This document shows, piece by piece, positions 48,399 to 57,958 of a stretch of 64,000 nucleotides of DNA (its first letter is position 1; each line of letters starts with the position of its first letter). The notes beneath the pieces are model-generated. The model saw only the letters and a program-made list of their open reading frames with translations. It was not told the DNA's origin and did not search any database. The DNA is taken from positions 59 to 64,058 of the forward strand of contig NZ_QDFV01000008.1 of assembly GCF_003075395.1 (NCBI RefSeq), given 5' to 3'. The DNA comes from Microbacterium sp. TPD7012 (GTDB lineage Bacteria; Actinomycetota; Actinomycetes; Actinomycetales; Microbacteriaceae). The position numbers were made by a program, and so were the translations under genes.

Positions 48399-50711
48399 TC
48401 ACCGTTCCGTCCAGACCTGCAGCTCCTCATCGCGGATGCCGAGCAGGATGCGCCCCTGCGTGTCGGTGCGCAGGTTGTGGGCGCCGGTGGCGGTCAGCAT
48501 GTCGAGTGCCGCGTCCCGAGGATGACCGTAGTCGTTCTCGGCTCCGGCGCTGAAGATCGCCGCGGTCGCCCGCACGGCTTCGTACAGCCCCGGATCCTGA
48601 TCCGCGCTGCCGTGATGGGCGACCTTCACCACCGCATATGTCCCGAGCCGCACGGTGCGCAGCAGCATGCGCTGCGGCTCGGCCGCGAGGTCTCCGAGGA
48701 AGAGCGAGCGGGGTACTCCCCCGCCGTCGAAGTCGACCACCACGCTCGCGTCGTTGCCGGGCGGGAAGGCCGCGGAGTCCCGGATCGGCCACAGCACCCG
48801 CCACGCGGCGGACCCCAGACGGCCCCGCAGGCCGGCTGAAGCCGGTGTGAGACGCGCTCCGCCCGCGACCAGGTCGTCCAGGAGCCTCTCGTCGGCCGGC
48901 TCCGCCGTGGGGCCGTGCAGCACCGCATCGACCTTTCCGAAGACCGCCGCCGTTCCGCCGACATGATCGAGGTCGAAGTGCGACAGCACGAGCAGGTCGA
49001 CGTGCTGGATGCCCAGCGACGCCAGGCACTCGGCCAGCGGACCCGGTTCCGGCCCCGTGTCGATGAGCGCCACCTGCCCGGCGGAGCGCACGAGGAGCGC
49101 GTCGCCCTGCCCCACGTCGCATGCGGCGATCGACCAGCCGTCGGGTGCCGTCGACGTGGCCAGCGGCCCCGAGAGGGCGAAGTGCGCCCCGGCGAGCGAG
49201 AGCGTGACGATGAGAACGCCCGCCGCGCCCTGTCGTGCGACCGCGGCCACGCGCGCGACCCGCGGAGGGAGCGAACCGCGCCATCCGATGAGCACGGACG
49301 CCATCGACACGCCGACCGCGAGCACCAGCAGCGCGCTGGCGAGCCCGGCCGGGAGCAGGATCTGAGCGATGGGCAGCTGCGCGGTCGTCGTCGCCGTCGT
49401 CGCGATCCATGCGGCCGGCAGCCAGGCTGATGCCGTGAGCAGGTCGGCGAGGGGCGGTATCGGTGCGGCGAGGCACGCGAGCAATCCCATCACCGTCGCG
49501 ACGGGCGCGGCCGGCGCCGCGAGCAGGTTGGCGGCGATCCCGATGAGCGACTGCTGCTCGGCGAAGAGGGCGATGATGGGCCCGCAGGCGAGTTGCGCGG
49601 CGAGCGGCACGGCGATCGCCAGCGCCACCGGCGCGGGCATCCATCGCGTCATCCCGCGGCTCAGTGGCGGCGCCAGCAGGATCAGCGCCCCGGACGCAAC
49701 GACGGACAGGGCGAAGCCGGGTGTCGCAGCCAGCCACGGGTCGGCCAGCAGGACGACGACGACGCAGAGCGCGAGCATGCCCGCGCCCGCAGTCGGTCTT
49801 CCGAGCAGCACGGTCAGCATCGCCACGCCGGCCATCACGCTTGCACGGATGACGCTCGGCTCGGGAGTGACGAGCACCACGAATCCGGCCAGCGCCATCG
49901 CCGCCAGCACGACGCGCAGCATCCGCCCTCCACCGCACAGTGCGGTCAGCCAGAACACGGCCCCGACCACGATCGCGCAGTTGGCACCCGAGACCGCCGT
50001 GAGATGACTGAGCCCGCTCGTGCGCATGTCGTCGGTCAGTTCCTGCGTCACGGCCCGGGTGTCTCCCACAGCGAGTCCGGGAAGCAGGCCGGAACCCGGA
50101 TCGGGCAGCCGAAGCGAGCGCTCGACGAAGGCCAGCCGCAGCGCCGCAGCGGCACCGAACACGCCTGCTGCCGGCGAGACCACCTCGGCCTCGCCGCCGA
50201 AGACGACCAGCGCCGAGCGCTCACCCGCATCGGTCGCGGCTGCCTCTCCTGTGACGCGGATCCGCGCTCCGAGGTCGAAGCCGTCGGCCGGGTCGATGCC
50301 GATCCGCACGGGTGCCGCCAGCGGCCTCGCCTGCCCCGGCGGTCCGACGTCGATCGAGACGGCCTCGAACCAGAGCCGTCCGTCCTGACCGGTCGACGCC
50401 GACGATGTCACCTCGGCGACCACCTCGACCACGCGTCCGTCCCACTCCGCGATGCGGTCACGCGCGGGTGACGCGAACCCCGTCGACATCGCCACCGCGG
50501 CACCCGCGGCCAGTGTCACCATCAGAAGTCCTGCGCCGGCATGGAGCCCGCCATGACGTCGCCGCCACGAGAACGCCCCGAGAACGGACACGGCGGCGAT
50601 CCCGCAGATCGCCGCGCTCCCCCACGCCGACCCCGGGACGAACACGCAGAAGAGGGCCACACACCACACCGCGGCCGCGAGCGGCAGCAGACGCAGATCG
50701 CGTGGCCTCAT
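48399..50711 (-). CDS. comEC: ComEC/Rec2 DNA-uptake channel protein
   Basis: 770 residues: several N-terminal membrane segments and an OB-like domain, a competence domain (about 230-490) with GLLPGLAVGDTRAV and SHLTAVSGANCAI, and a C-terminal metallo-beta-lactamase domain with LSHFDLDHVGGTAAVF for metal binding. ComEC carries single-stranded DNA across the membrane in natural transformation. Its ATG overlaps the comEA stop (ATGA), so the pair is coupled. Confidence 0.93.
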   Translation of the reverse strand: MRPRDLRLLPLAAAVWCVALFCVFVPGSAWGSAAICGIAAVSVLGAFSWRRRHGGLHAGAGLLMVTLAAGAAVAMSTGFASPARDRIAEWDGRVVEVVAEVTSSASTGQDGRLWFEAVSIDVGPPGQARPLAAPVRIGIDPADGFDLGARIRVTGEAAATDAGERSALVVFGGEAEVVSPAAGVFGAAAALRLAFVERSLRLPDPGSGLLPGLAVGDTRAVTQELTDDMRTSGLSHLTAVSGANCAIVVGAVFWLTALCGGGRMLRVVLAAMALAGFVVLVTPEPSVIRASVMAGVAMLTVLLGRPTAGAGMLALCVVVVLLADPWLAATPGFALSVVASGALILLAPPLSRGMTRWMPAPVALAIAVPLAAQLACGPIIALFAEQQSLIGIAANLLAAPAAPVATVMGLLACLAAPIPPLADLLTASAWLPAAWIATTATTTAQLPIAQILLPAGLASALLVLAVGVSMASVLIGWRGSLPPRVARVAAVARQGAAGVLIVTLSLAGAHFALSGPLATSTAPDGWSIAACDVGQGDALLVRSAGQVALIDTGPEPGPLAECLASLGIQHVDLLVLSHFDLDHVGGTAAVFGKVDAVLHGPTAEPADERLLDDLVAGGARLTPASAGLRGRLGSAAWRVLWPIRDSAAFPPGNDASVVVDFDGGGVPRSLFLGDLAAEPQRMLLRTVRLGTYAVVKVAHHGSADQDPGLYEAVRATAAIFSAGAENDYGHPRDAALDMLTATGAHNLRTDTQGRILLGIRDEELQVWTER

Positions 50712-51304
50712 ACGCGCACGGCCTCGCGGATGCCGGCCAGCAGCTTCACGCCGATCCCCGGCACGGCGAGCAGATCGTCCACCGAGGCGAAGCGCCCGTT
50801 CTCGTCGCGCCAGGCGATCATCCGCTCCGCGAGTGCCGGCCCGATGCGCGGCAGGGTCTCGAGCGCCGCCTGGTCAGCGGCATTCAGGTCGATGCGGTCG
50901 TCCCCCGGCGCCGCGCCGCCCGAGGCATCCGAGGTCGCCCCCACCGTGGGCACGACGATCTGCTCGCCATCGGCGAGGACACGCGCAAGGTTCACCGCCG
51001 CCAGGTCGGCGTCGTCGGTCGTGCCTCCTGCTGCCGCAAGGGCATCCACCAGCCTCGCATCGAGATCGAGCACGTAGAGCCCCGGGTGCGCGACCGCGCC
51101 CAGCACGTGCACGTAGAGCTCACCCGTCGGGCCCGCAGTCGCACCGGCTTCTGCCAGCGGCAGGGAATCCACCGGCTCCGCCTGGCCGCGCAGGATGCCG
51201 AAGCCGACCGCTGCCGAGAGCACGACGAGCGCGAGGACCACGCCCGCCCCGATGCTCAACCGCAGGCGACGTCGCGGCGGCGGCGGGGGCGGCTCTGGAG
51301 GCAT
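50708..51304 (-). CDS. comEA: ComEA-type helix-hairpin-helix DNA-binding protein
   Basis: 198 residues. One membrane anchor near 13-36 is followed by an SLBB-like domain (LYVHVLGAVAHPGLYVLD at about 63-80) and a C-terminal double helix-hairpin-helix (IDLNAADQAALETLPRIGPALAERMI and the VPGIGVKLLAGIREAV end). ComEA binds incoming double-stranded DNA outside the membrane. ATG 51304 has TAGCGT exactly at leaderless spacing. First gene of the comEA-comEC operon. Confidence 0.92.
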   Translation of the reverse strand: MPPEPPPPPPRRRLRLSIGAGVVLALVVLSAAVGFGILRGQAEPVDSLPLAEAGATAGPTGELYVHVLGAVAHPGLYVLDLDARLVDALAAAGGTTDDADLAAVNLARVLADGEQIVVPTVGATSDASGGAAPGDDRIDLNAADQAALETLPRIGPALAERMIAWRDENGRFASVDDLLAVPGIGVKLLAGIREAVRV

Positions 51305-51310
51305 CCCGCA

Positions 51311-51316
51311 ACGCTA
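51311..51316 (-). promoter_or_regulatory. -10 element TAGCGT, leaderless comEA
   Basis: TAGCGT on the minus strand at -12 to -7 from ATG 51304. Confidence 0.62.
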
Positions 51317-51352
51317 GGCCGCCCCGGACAACCGACGAAGCCTGAGAACCAG

Positions 51353-51389
51353 GCACCGGGGACAATCCCTCAGGATCGGTCCCCGGTGC
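51353..51389 (-). terminator. Hairpin after leuS
   Basis: An 11-bp perfect stem (51353-51363 with 51379-51389) with a 15-base loop, starting 11 bases past the leuS stop. No clear U-tract. It separates leuS from comEA on the same strand. Confidence 0.65.
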
Positions 51390-51400
51390 AGGAAGCGGTT

Positions 51401-53992
51401 CTAGCCCTTGACGACGAAGCTGACGATCTTCGGCGCGCGCACGACGACCTTCACGATCTCGCGGTCGCCGATCGATCGGATCACGCGCTCGTCCGCGCGG
51501 GCGAGTGCCTCGAGATCGGCCTCGCCGATCCTCGCCGACACCTCGAGCTGGGCGCGCACCTTGCCGCCCACCTGCACGACGGCGGTGATCGTGTCCTCCA
51601 CGAGCAGCGCCGGGTCGGCCGAACGCCAGGTGACCAGGCCGACGGACGGCTCGTGCCCGAGGATCTCCCACATCTCCTCCGCGGTGTGCGGGGCGATGAG
51701 GTCGAGCATCACGGCGATGGTCTCCGCGGCCTCGCGCACGGCGGGGTCGGACGCACCCGCAGCGCCGTCGATCGTCTTGCGCGTGATGTTGACGAGCTCC
51801 ATCAGGCGGGCGACCAGCACGTTGAACTTCGTCTGCTCGACCAGCGCAGGAGCCTCGGCCAGCAGCTTGTGCGTGGCACGGCGCAGCGCCGCGTCACCGC
51901 TGGCGAAGACGACGTCGACGGGGCTGTCGACCTCGCCCGCGATCCGCAGGGCGCGCGCCAGGAACTTCTGCGCACCGGTCGTCGAGACGTCGGACCAGTC
52001 CTTGTCGTCTTCCACCGGTCCCGCGAACGCCAGACCCACGCGCAGGGCGTCGGCGCCGTAGGCGTCGAGCTCCTCCTCGAACAGCACCAGGTTGCCCTTG
52101 CTCTTCGACATCTTCGCGCCGTCGAGCAGCACCATGCCCTGGTTGATCAGATTCGAGAACGGCTCGGTGAAGTCGATCAGCCCCATGTCGAACAGCACCT
52201 TGGTGATGAAGCGCGCGTACAGCAGGTGCAGGATCGCGTGCTCGACGCCGCCGATGTACGAGTCGACCGGTGCCCAGCGCGACGCCTGAGCGGGGTCGAA
52301 GGCGACCGTGTCGCTGTTCGGCGACAGGAAGCGCAGGAAGTACCACGAGCTGTCGACGAAGGTGTCCATGGTGTCGGGGTCGCGCAGCACCGGGTCGCCG
52401 GTCTGCGGATCGACGGTCTGCACCCAGCTCTCGGCCGCGCCCAGCGGCGACGAGCCCTTCGGCTTCAGGTCGAGGCCCTCGACGCTCGGCAGCTTCACCG
52501 GCAGCTGGTCCTCGGGAACCGGGATGATCCGGCCGTCCTCGGCGTGCAGCATCGGGATCGGGGTGCCCCAGAAGCGCTGGCGCGAGATCAGCCAGTCGCG
52601 CAGACGGTAGTTCTTGGCTGCGCGCCCGGTGCCCGACGCCTCCAGCTGCTCGATCGCGCGGGCGATCGCGTTGCGCTTGGACAGGCCGTTCAGCGCGCCC
52701 GAGTTGATCATGCGGCCTTCGCCGGTCAGGGCGATGCCGGTGGACGCCGGGTTCTGCTCATCCAGAGCTGCACCGGTGTCGATCGGCACGCCCTCCTCGT
52801 CGACCTCGATGACCGGCATCGCACCGGTGACGGGGGCCGTGGTGTCGACGACGACCTTGACCGGCAGGTCGAAGGCGCGGGCGAAGTCCAGGTCGCGCTG
52901 ATCGTGCGCCGGCACGGCCATGACCGCGCCGTGGCCGTAGTCGGCCAGCACGTAGTCGGCCGCCCAGACCGGCAGCTTCTCGCCGTTGACGGGGTTGATC
53001 GCGTAGCGCTCCAGGAAGACACCGGTCTTCGGACGGTCCGTGGACTGCCGATCGATGTCGCTCTCCTTCTGCACCTGCTCCAGGTAGGTGCGGAACCGCT
53101 CCTGCACCTCGACCGGCGCGCCAGCAGCGAGCTCGGCGGCCAGGTCGGAGTCCGGCGCCACGACGAAGAACGTCGCTCCGTGCAGCGTGTCGGGGCGCGT
53201 CGAGAAGACCGTGACCGGCTCGTCGCGTCCTTCGATGCGGAAGTCGACGTCGGCACCGACCGAGCGGCCGATCCAGTTGCGCTGCATCTGCAGCACCTTG
53301 TGCGGCCAGAACCCCTCGAGCTGGTTCAGGTCGTCGAGCAGACGGTCGGCGTAGTCGGTGATCTTGAAGTACCACTGGGTCAGCTTCTTCTTCACGACCT
53401 CGTAGCCGCAGCGCTCGCAGCGGCCGTCGACGACCTGCTCGTTCGCCAGCACCGTCTGGTCGTTGGGGCACCAGTTGACGGCGCTCTTCTTGCGATAGGC
53501 CAGCCCGCGCTCGTGCAGCTTCAGGAACAGCCACTGGTTCCAGCGGTAGTACTCCGGGTCGGAGGTGTGCAGCACGCGCGACCAGTCGAAGGAGACGCCG
53601 TACGACTGGAACGCCTTCTTCTGCTGGGCGATGTTCTGGTACGTCCACTCGCGGGGGTCGGCGCCCTGCCGGATCGCGGCGTTCTCGGCCGGCAGGCCGA
53701 ACGAGTCCCAGCCGATCGGGTTGAGCACGTTGTGCCCGCGGTGACGCCAGAAGCGCGCCACGATGTCGGAGTAGAGGTAGTTCTCCGCGTGTCCCATGTG
53801 CAGGTCACCGGAGGGGTACGGGAACATCGCGAGCACGTAGCGCCGCGGGCGGGTGTCGTCATCGCCGCCGGTGAGGAATGTCTCGTTCTCCGCCCAGTAC
53901 TTCTGCCACTTGCTCTGGATGGCGTGCGCCGACGGGGTCTCCTCGTCGGCGGGACCGAAGGACAGGTTCTCAGACAACGAACGCACGACCAA
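51401..53992 (-). CDS. leuS: Leucyl-tRNA synthetase
   Basis: 863 residues, class I synthetase. The HIGH-type motif is HMGH at about 65-68 (YPSGDLHMGHAENY), there is a CP1 editing domain, and KMSKSKGN lies in the C-terminal half. A zinc-binding C..C pair (RCERCG) lies in the ZN-1 insertion. TTG 53992 begins VVRSLSENLSFG; GTG 53986 is an alternative. No Shine-Dalgarno and no exact -10 at either. It lies 20 bp after the pabB stop, so pabB transcription may reach it. Confidence 0.95.
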   Translation of the reverse strand: MVVRSLSENLSFGPADEETPSAHAIQSKWQKYWAENETFLTGGDDDTRPRRYVLAMFPYPSGDLHMGHAENYLYSDIVARFWRHRGHNVLNPIGWDSFGLPAENAAIRQGADPREWTYQNIAQQKKAFQSYGVSFDWSRVLHTSDPEYYRWNQWLFLKLHERGLAYRKKSAVNWCPNDQTVLANEQVVDGRCERCGYEVVKKKLTQWYFKITDYADRLLDDLNQLEGFWPHKVLQMQRNWIGRSVGADVDFRIEGRDEPVTVFSTRPDTLHGATFFVVAPDSDLAAELAAGAPVEVQERFRTYLEQVQKESDIDRQSTDRPKTGVFLERYAINPVNGEKLPVWAADYVLADYGHGAVMAVPAHDQRDLDFARAFDLPVKVVVDTTAPVTGAMPVIEVDEEGVPIDTGAALDEQNPASTGIALTGEGRMINSGALNGLSKRNAIARAIEQLEASGTGRAAKNYRLRDWLISRQRFWGTPIPMLHAEDGRIIPVPEDQLPVKLPSVEGLDLKPKGSSPLGAAESWVQTVDPQTGDPVLRDPDTMDTFVDSSWYFLRFLSPNSDTVAFDPAQASRWAPVDSYIGGVEHAILHLLYARFITKVLFDMGLIDFTEPFSNLINQGMVLLDGAKMSKSKGNLVLFEEELDAYGADALRVGLAFAGPVEDDKDWSDVSTTGAQKFLARALRIAGEVDSPVDVVFASGDAALRRATHKLLAEAPALVEQTKFNVLVARLMELVNITRKTIDGAAGASDPAVREAAETIAVMLDLIAPHTAEEMWEILGHEPSVGLVTWRSADPALLVEDTITAVVQVGGKVRAQLEVSARIGEADLEALARADERVIRSIGDREIVKVVVRAPKIVSFVVKG

Positions 53993-54011
53993 TCTGCAGG
54001 GAAAAACGGGA

Positions 54012-55331
54012 TCAGTTCAGGATATCGGAACGCCAGAGCACGGGCATTTCCGCACCGAGCGCTGCCAGCGGGGCCCGCGCCTTGGTCGCGACCTCGGCCA
54101 CCTCGGCGACGGCGACCGACCCCCAGGTGATTCCGCCCCCGGCGCCGATGACCGCCTCATGCTCGTCGATCACGATGCTGCGGATGACCATCGCCAGGTC
54201 GACGGCGCCGTCGACGCCCACATACCCGAAGCACCCCGCGTAGACGCCCCTCGGGCCGCCCTCGAGCTCGTGCAGCCGCGTCATGGCCGAGAGCTTCGGC
54301 GCGCCGGTCATGCTCCCGGCCGGGAACGTCGCCGCGAGCAGGGCCCCGACCGTGGTGCCCTCAGCCGCCGTTCCGCTGACCGTGCTGACCAGCTGGTGCA
54401 CGGCGGGATAGCTCTCCACTGTCCACAGGCCGTCCACTCGGATCGAGCCGGGCACGCACACCCGCGAGAGGTCGTTGCGCATCAGGTCCACGATCATCAC
54501 GTTCTCGGCGCGCTCCTTGACGTTCACGGCGAGCTCGGCGGCGAGCGCGGCATCCGTCTCCGGGTCTGCATGGCGGGGGCGCGTCCCCTTGATGGGCCGG
54601 GAGCGGATCACTCCTCCCCCAGCGTGGAGGAACTGCTCGGGACTCGCGCTCAGCAGCGCGCGCCCTCCGATACGGAGGAAACCGCCGTGATGCGCGGGCG
54701 TGGCTGCTCGCAGGCGTTCGTAGACCGCGACCGCGTCATGCGCCCCCGGGACCGTGAAGCGCGTCGTGAGGCACAGCTGGTACGCGATGCCCGCGCGGAT
54801 CAGCTCGCGGCAGCGTTCGATGAGAGCGGCATACTCCTGGGGATCGTGGCGAGCCTCGGCGATCCGAGGAGCGGCGCCGTCCGCGCTGCGAGGTTCTCCG
54901 TCCGGACGACCGGATGCCGCCGCGACGGCGACCGCCCAGGTCTCGGCATCCTCCTCCGCACTGAGCGTCCACGTGCGCCCGGACGCGTGATCGAAGGCGA
55001 CGACGCGGGTGACACGCAGCCAGGAGGAGCCCGCGGCATCCCCGTCGTCGGAGACAGGGGCCCCGGCCGCGCTCGCACCGCTCTCGTAGTCGCGCCAGCC
55101 GACCCACCCGCCGGTCAAGGGCGGGAGAGCGCCGTCCGTGGGGGCGACGTCGAGACGCACGTCCTCCGGAAGGTCAGATGGCTCCCCCGTGCCGACGAAG
55201 CTCCAGCCCTCGGTCGCAGCCGCTCCGGCATCGAGCCAGAACACGTCGGCCGCCTGGTCCTCCAGCATCCGGAAGACGCTCGCCGGGTCCACCCACCGGG
55301 GCAGCTCTCGGGGACTCAGGCGTTCGCTCAC
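54012..55331 (-). CDS. pabB: Aminodeoxychorismate synthase component I-like
   Basis: 439 residues of the chorismate-binding family. The key loop reads RSRPIKGTR with Lys248; PIKGT is the aminodeoxychorismate-synthase form (PIAGT in anthranilate synthase), so para-aminobenzoate for folate is the likely product. AENVMIVDLMRNDLSRV and FPAGSMTGAPKLSAM are the other active-site motifs. No PabA or PabC gene is adjacent. GTG 55331 has TAGGCT exactly at -12 to -7, giving a leaderless mRNA divergent from dedA. Confidence 0.88.
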   Translation of the reverse strand: MSERLSPRELPRWVDPASVFRMLEDQAADVFWLDAGAAATEGWSFVGTGEPSDLPEDVRLDVAPTDGALPPLTGGWVGWRDYESGASAAGAPVSDDGDAAGSSWLRVTRVVAFDHASGRTWTLSAEEDAETWAVAVAAASGRPDGEPRSADGAAPRIAEARHDPQEYAALIERCRELIRAGIAYQLCLTTRFTVPGAHDAVAVYERLRAATPAHHGGFLRIGGRALLSASPEQFLHAGGGVIRSRPIKGTRPRHADPETDAALAAELAVNVKERAENVMIVDLMRNDLSRVCVPGSIRVDGLWTVESYPAVHQLVSTVSGTAAEGTTVGALLAATFPAGSMTGAPKLSAMTRLHELEGGPRGVYAGCFGYVGVDGAVDLAMVIRSIVIDEHEAVIGAGGGITWGSVAVAEVAEVATKARAPLAALGAEMPVLWRSDILN

Positions 55332-55337
55332 GCGTCC

Positions 55338-55343
55338 AGCCTA
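55338..55343 (-). promoter_or_regulatory. -10 element TAGGCT, leaderless pabB
   Basis: TAGGCT on the minus strand at -12 to -7 from GTG 55331. Confidence 0.65.
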
Positions 55344-55360
55344 GGACCGGGCTGCTCCCG

Positions 55361-55366
55361 TATCCT
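55361..55366 (+). promoter_or_regulatory. -10 element TATCCT, leaderless dedA
   Basis: TATCCT at -12 to -7 from GTG 55373. It lies 17 bp from the pabB -10 on the other strand. Confidence 0.65.
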
Positions 55367-55372
55367 CATGAG

Positions 55373-56044
55373 GTGGACGACCTCCTGCTCTGGCTCCTCG
55401 ACACCGTGCAGTCGATCGATCCGGTCACGCGCACGCTGGTGGCCGGGCTCGCCGTCATGCTGGAGACGAGCATCCTGATCGGGCTCATCGTCCCGGGCGA
55501 CACGATCGTCATCATCGCCTCCATCGGCGTCACCAGCCCGCTGGAGGGCATCGCGATGGGGATCGCCGTCGTCATCGGCGCACTCATCGGCGAGAGCATC
55601 GGCTTCTTCCTCGGTCGCTGGCTCGGTCCACACATCCGCGCGTCGTGGCTGGGACGGAGGATCGGCGAGAAGAACTGGGTGCGCGCCGAGAACTATCTGG
55701 CGCGCCGCGGAGGCATCGCCATCTTCCTCTCCCGGTTCCTCCCGGTCCTGCACTCGCTCGTCCCGCTCACCGTCGGCATGAGCGAGTACCCGTACCGCCG
55801 GTTCCTCGCGTGGACCGCACCCGCGTGCGTCATCTGGGCCACGGCGTACGTCAGCGTCTCCTCACTGGCGGCCGGGAGCTTCCGGGAACTCGTCGACCGG
55901 GTGCATTTCGCGGGATACATCTTCGTCGGCATCATCGCTCTGTTCCTCGTGCTCGCCTTCCTCGGGAAGAAGCTGCTCCAGCGCCTGGAATCCCGTCACC
56001 TGGAGACGGAGGACGCGGAGACGGACGCCGACGTGAAAGACTGA
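55373..56044 (+). CDS. DedA-family membrane protein
   Basis: 223 residues. The DedA/SNARE-associated fold includes ETSILIGLIVPGDTIVIIA (re-entrant helix region) and GRWLGPHIRASWLGRRIGEKNW, then FLSRFLPVLHSLVPLTVGMSEYPYRRF with the conserved Arg. DedA proteins flip undecaprenyl phosphate or phospholipids and help maintain the proton gradient. GTG 55373 is preferred to the very long upstream frame because of the leaderless promoter and because it opens directly at the first helix. First gene of a three-gene operon. Confidence 0.9.
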   Translation: MDDLLLWLLDTVQSIDPVTRTLVAGLAVMLETSILIGLIVPGDTIVIIASIGVTSPLEGIAMGIAVVIGALIGESIGFFLGRWLGPHIRASWLGRRIGEKNWVRAENYLARRGGIAIFLSRFLPVLHSLVPLTVGMSEYPYRRFLAWTAPACVIWATAYVSVSSLAAGSFRELVDRVHFAGYIFVGIIALFLVLAFLGKKLLQRLESRHLETEDAETDADVKD

Positions 56045-56048
56045 GGCA

Positions 56049-57074
56049 ATGGCTTCCGCACCCCCGGCGCCCCGGATCCACTGGTTCGCGCGACTCGAGC
56101 ACCGCCTCCACGTCTGGCGTGAGGGCCGTGCGCGTCGCCGCGGACGGGTCGCGACGATCCTGCCGTTCCCCGGATACGGCGGACCGGGCTGGGTCCGCGT
56201 CGTCGGCCGCGTCCTGATCGTCCCGCCGCAGCGCCGCACCCGCGACGGCGAGCCGGCGAGCGTCCGGGGATGGCGCAGCTTCGTCGGCATCCCGGTGAGC
56301 TTCGCTGCCGTCGCCGTCCACGTCGGCGGGTCGACGCACCAGGTGGTCGCCGACCGCGGCGGTGTCGTCGACACCGTCATCCACGCCGACCTCGAACCGG
56401 GGTGGCAGACCTTCACGATCTCCGTCGAGGGACAGGAGCCCGTAGAGGCGCGGGCGTTCATCGTGGCCGAGAGCACCACGTTCGGCGTGCTGTCCGACGT
56501 CGACGACACCGTGATGGTGACCGCACTCCCGCGTCCGTTCATCGCCTTCTGGAACTCCTTCGTGCTCGACGAGCATGCGCGCCTCCCCGTCCCCGGAATG
56601 GCCGTGCTCCTCGATCAGCTGCTGCGACAGCATCCGGGCGCCCCGATGGTCTACCTGTCGACCGGCGCCTGGAACGTGGCGCCCACGCTGTGGCGCTTCC
56701 TCAGCCGTCACCTGTTCCCGGCCGGCTCCATGCTGCTGACCGACTGGGGTCCCACGCACGACCGCTGGTTCCGCAGCGGACGCGAGCACAAGCTCACCAA
56801 CCTGCGGCGACTCGCCACGGAGTTCCCCCACGTGAAGTGGCTGCTGATCGGCGATGACGGTCAGCACGACGAGTCCATCTACACGCAGTTCATGGAGGAG
56901 CACCCCGAGTCGGTGGCGGGCGTCGCCATCCGTCGCCTGCTCCCCGCCGAAGCCGTGCTCGCCGGTGGTCGTGCCGAGTCGGAGCCGCACGCCGCGGACT
57001 CCGCTCCCTGGGTCAGCGCCGAAGACGGCGCAGGGCTCCGCGATCAGCTGGGCGAAGCCGGCATCCTGCACTGA
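56049..57074 (+). CDS. App1/DUF2183-family phosphatase
   Basis: A 341-residue HAD-like phosphatase. The catalytic LSDVDDTVMVT is at about 148-158, followed by YLSTGAWNVAPTL and LLIGDDGQHDESIY, the usual order in App1-type phosphatidate phosphatases. The N-terminal 140 residues form a beta-rich DUF2183-associated region. It starts 4 bases after the dedA stop with GAGG just upstream. Pairing with a DedA lipid flippase hints at membrane phospholipid turnover. Confidence 0.85.
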   Translation: MASAPPAPRIHWFARLEHRLHVWREGRARRRGRVATILPFPGYGGPGWVRVVGRVLIVPPQRRTRDGEPASVRGWRSFVGIPVSFAAVAVHVGGSTHQVVADRGGVVDTVIHADLEPGWQTFTISVEGQEPVEARAFIVAESTTFGVLSDVDDTVMVTALPRPFIAFWNSFVLDEHARLPVPGMAVLLDQLLRQHPGAPMVYLSTGAWNVAPTLWRFLSRHLFPAGSMLLTDWGPTHDRWFRSGREHKLTNLRRLATEFPHVKWLLIGDDGQHDESIYTQFMEEHPESVAGVAIRRLLPAEAVLAGGRAESEPHAADSAPWVSAEDGAGLRDQLGEAGILH

Positions 57075-57075
57075 C

Positions 57076-57939
57076 ATGGCACTCGCACGCGAGGAGTGGC
57101 TGGTGCGCGAGAGCGCCCACCAGGAGCGAGCAGACGCCCTGACGGCCGCGCATCGCGACCGCGCAGCGCGCGGAGAGAAGCACCCGGTGTGGGACTTCCT
57201 GTTCACCTACTACGCCTACAAGCCCGCCCAGTTGCGGCGCTGGCACCCGGGGGCTGGCGTCGAGCTGGCGGATGCTCCCGAGCGCGCCTCGTGGCGCTGG
57301 TACTCCCCCGGCTCCACGGAGAACTCCGTCGTGCCCGACGCCGAGGCGTTCGCTGCGGAGAAGCAGGAGCTCGCCGGACTCATCGAACGGATGCTGCGCC
57401 GCACGGCCTCTCGACCCGGACAGTTCGGATGCTTCGGACTGCACGAGTGGGCCATGGTGTATCGGACCGACGAACTTCGCCACCCCGTGCCGCTGCGGCT
57501 CGGACAGGCCGGCACCGACGCGGTGGTCGAGGGGCACGACCTGCGCTGCACGCACTTCGACGCGTTCCGCTTCTTCACCCCCGACGCCGTGCCGCGCAAT
57601 CGCACCGCGCTGTCACGCGAGGAGCAGCCCCTGTTCGAGCAACCCGGCTGCCTGCACGCCGGGATGGACCTGTACAAGTGGGCGATGAAGCTCGGACCGC
57701 TGATCCCGGGCGAGCTGCTGCTCGACACCTTCGAGCTCGCGCGCGACATCCGTCTGCTCGACATGGAGGCGGCACCGTACGATCTCTCGGCCTGGGGTGT
57801 CGTGCCCGTGCCGATCGAGACCGTCGACGGAAAGAGCGAGTACGTGCGCCGTCAGCGCGGGTTCGCCGACCGCGGCATCGTCCTGCGCTCCGCGCTGCTC
57901 ACGGCATGGCTCGGAGAGAGCACCGCCGAGGCCGCCTGA
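57076..57939 (+). CDS. Actinobacterial '3-methyladenine DNA glycosylase'-type protein
   Basis: 287 residues. It matches a conserved actinobacterial family (start LAREEWLVRESAH, then EKHPVWDFLFTYYAYKPAQLRRWHPG) often annotated as 3-methyladenine DNA glycosylase. I see no helix-hairpin-helix or AlkA-like catalytic motif, so that name is uncertain. QFGCFGLHEWAMVYR and HAGMDLYKWAMKL are the most conserved-looking parts. ATG 57076 lies 1 base after the App1 stop, third in the dedA operon. Confidence 0.65.
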   Translation: MALAREEWLVRESAHQERADALTAAHRDRAARGEKHPVWDFLFTYYAYKPAQLRRWHPGAGVELADAPERASWRWYSPGSTENSVVPDAEAFAAEKQELAGLIERMLRRTASRPGQFGCFGLHEWAMVYRTDELRHPVPLRLGQAGTDAVVEGHDLRCTHFDAFRFFTPDAVPRNRTALSREEQPLFEQPGCLHAGMDLYKWAMKLGPLIPGELLLDTFELARDIRLLDMEAAPYDLSAWGVVPVPIETVDGKSEYVRRQRGFADRGIVLRSALLTAWLGESTAEAA

Positions 57940-57958
57940 GCGTCAGGCTGCCTGGTCC

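Noticed and set aside
50312..54130. A 1272-codon plus-strand open frame
   Set aside because: It lies antisense to comEC, comEA and leuS; its composition is Arg/Asp/His/Val-rich without domains. Long antisense frames are expected at this GC content.
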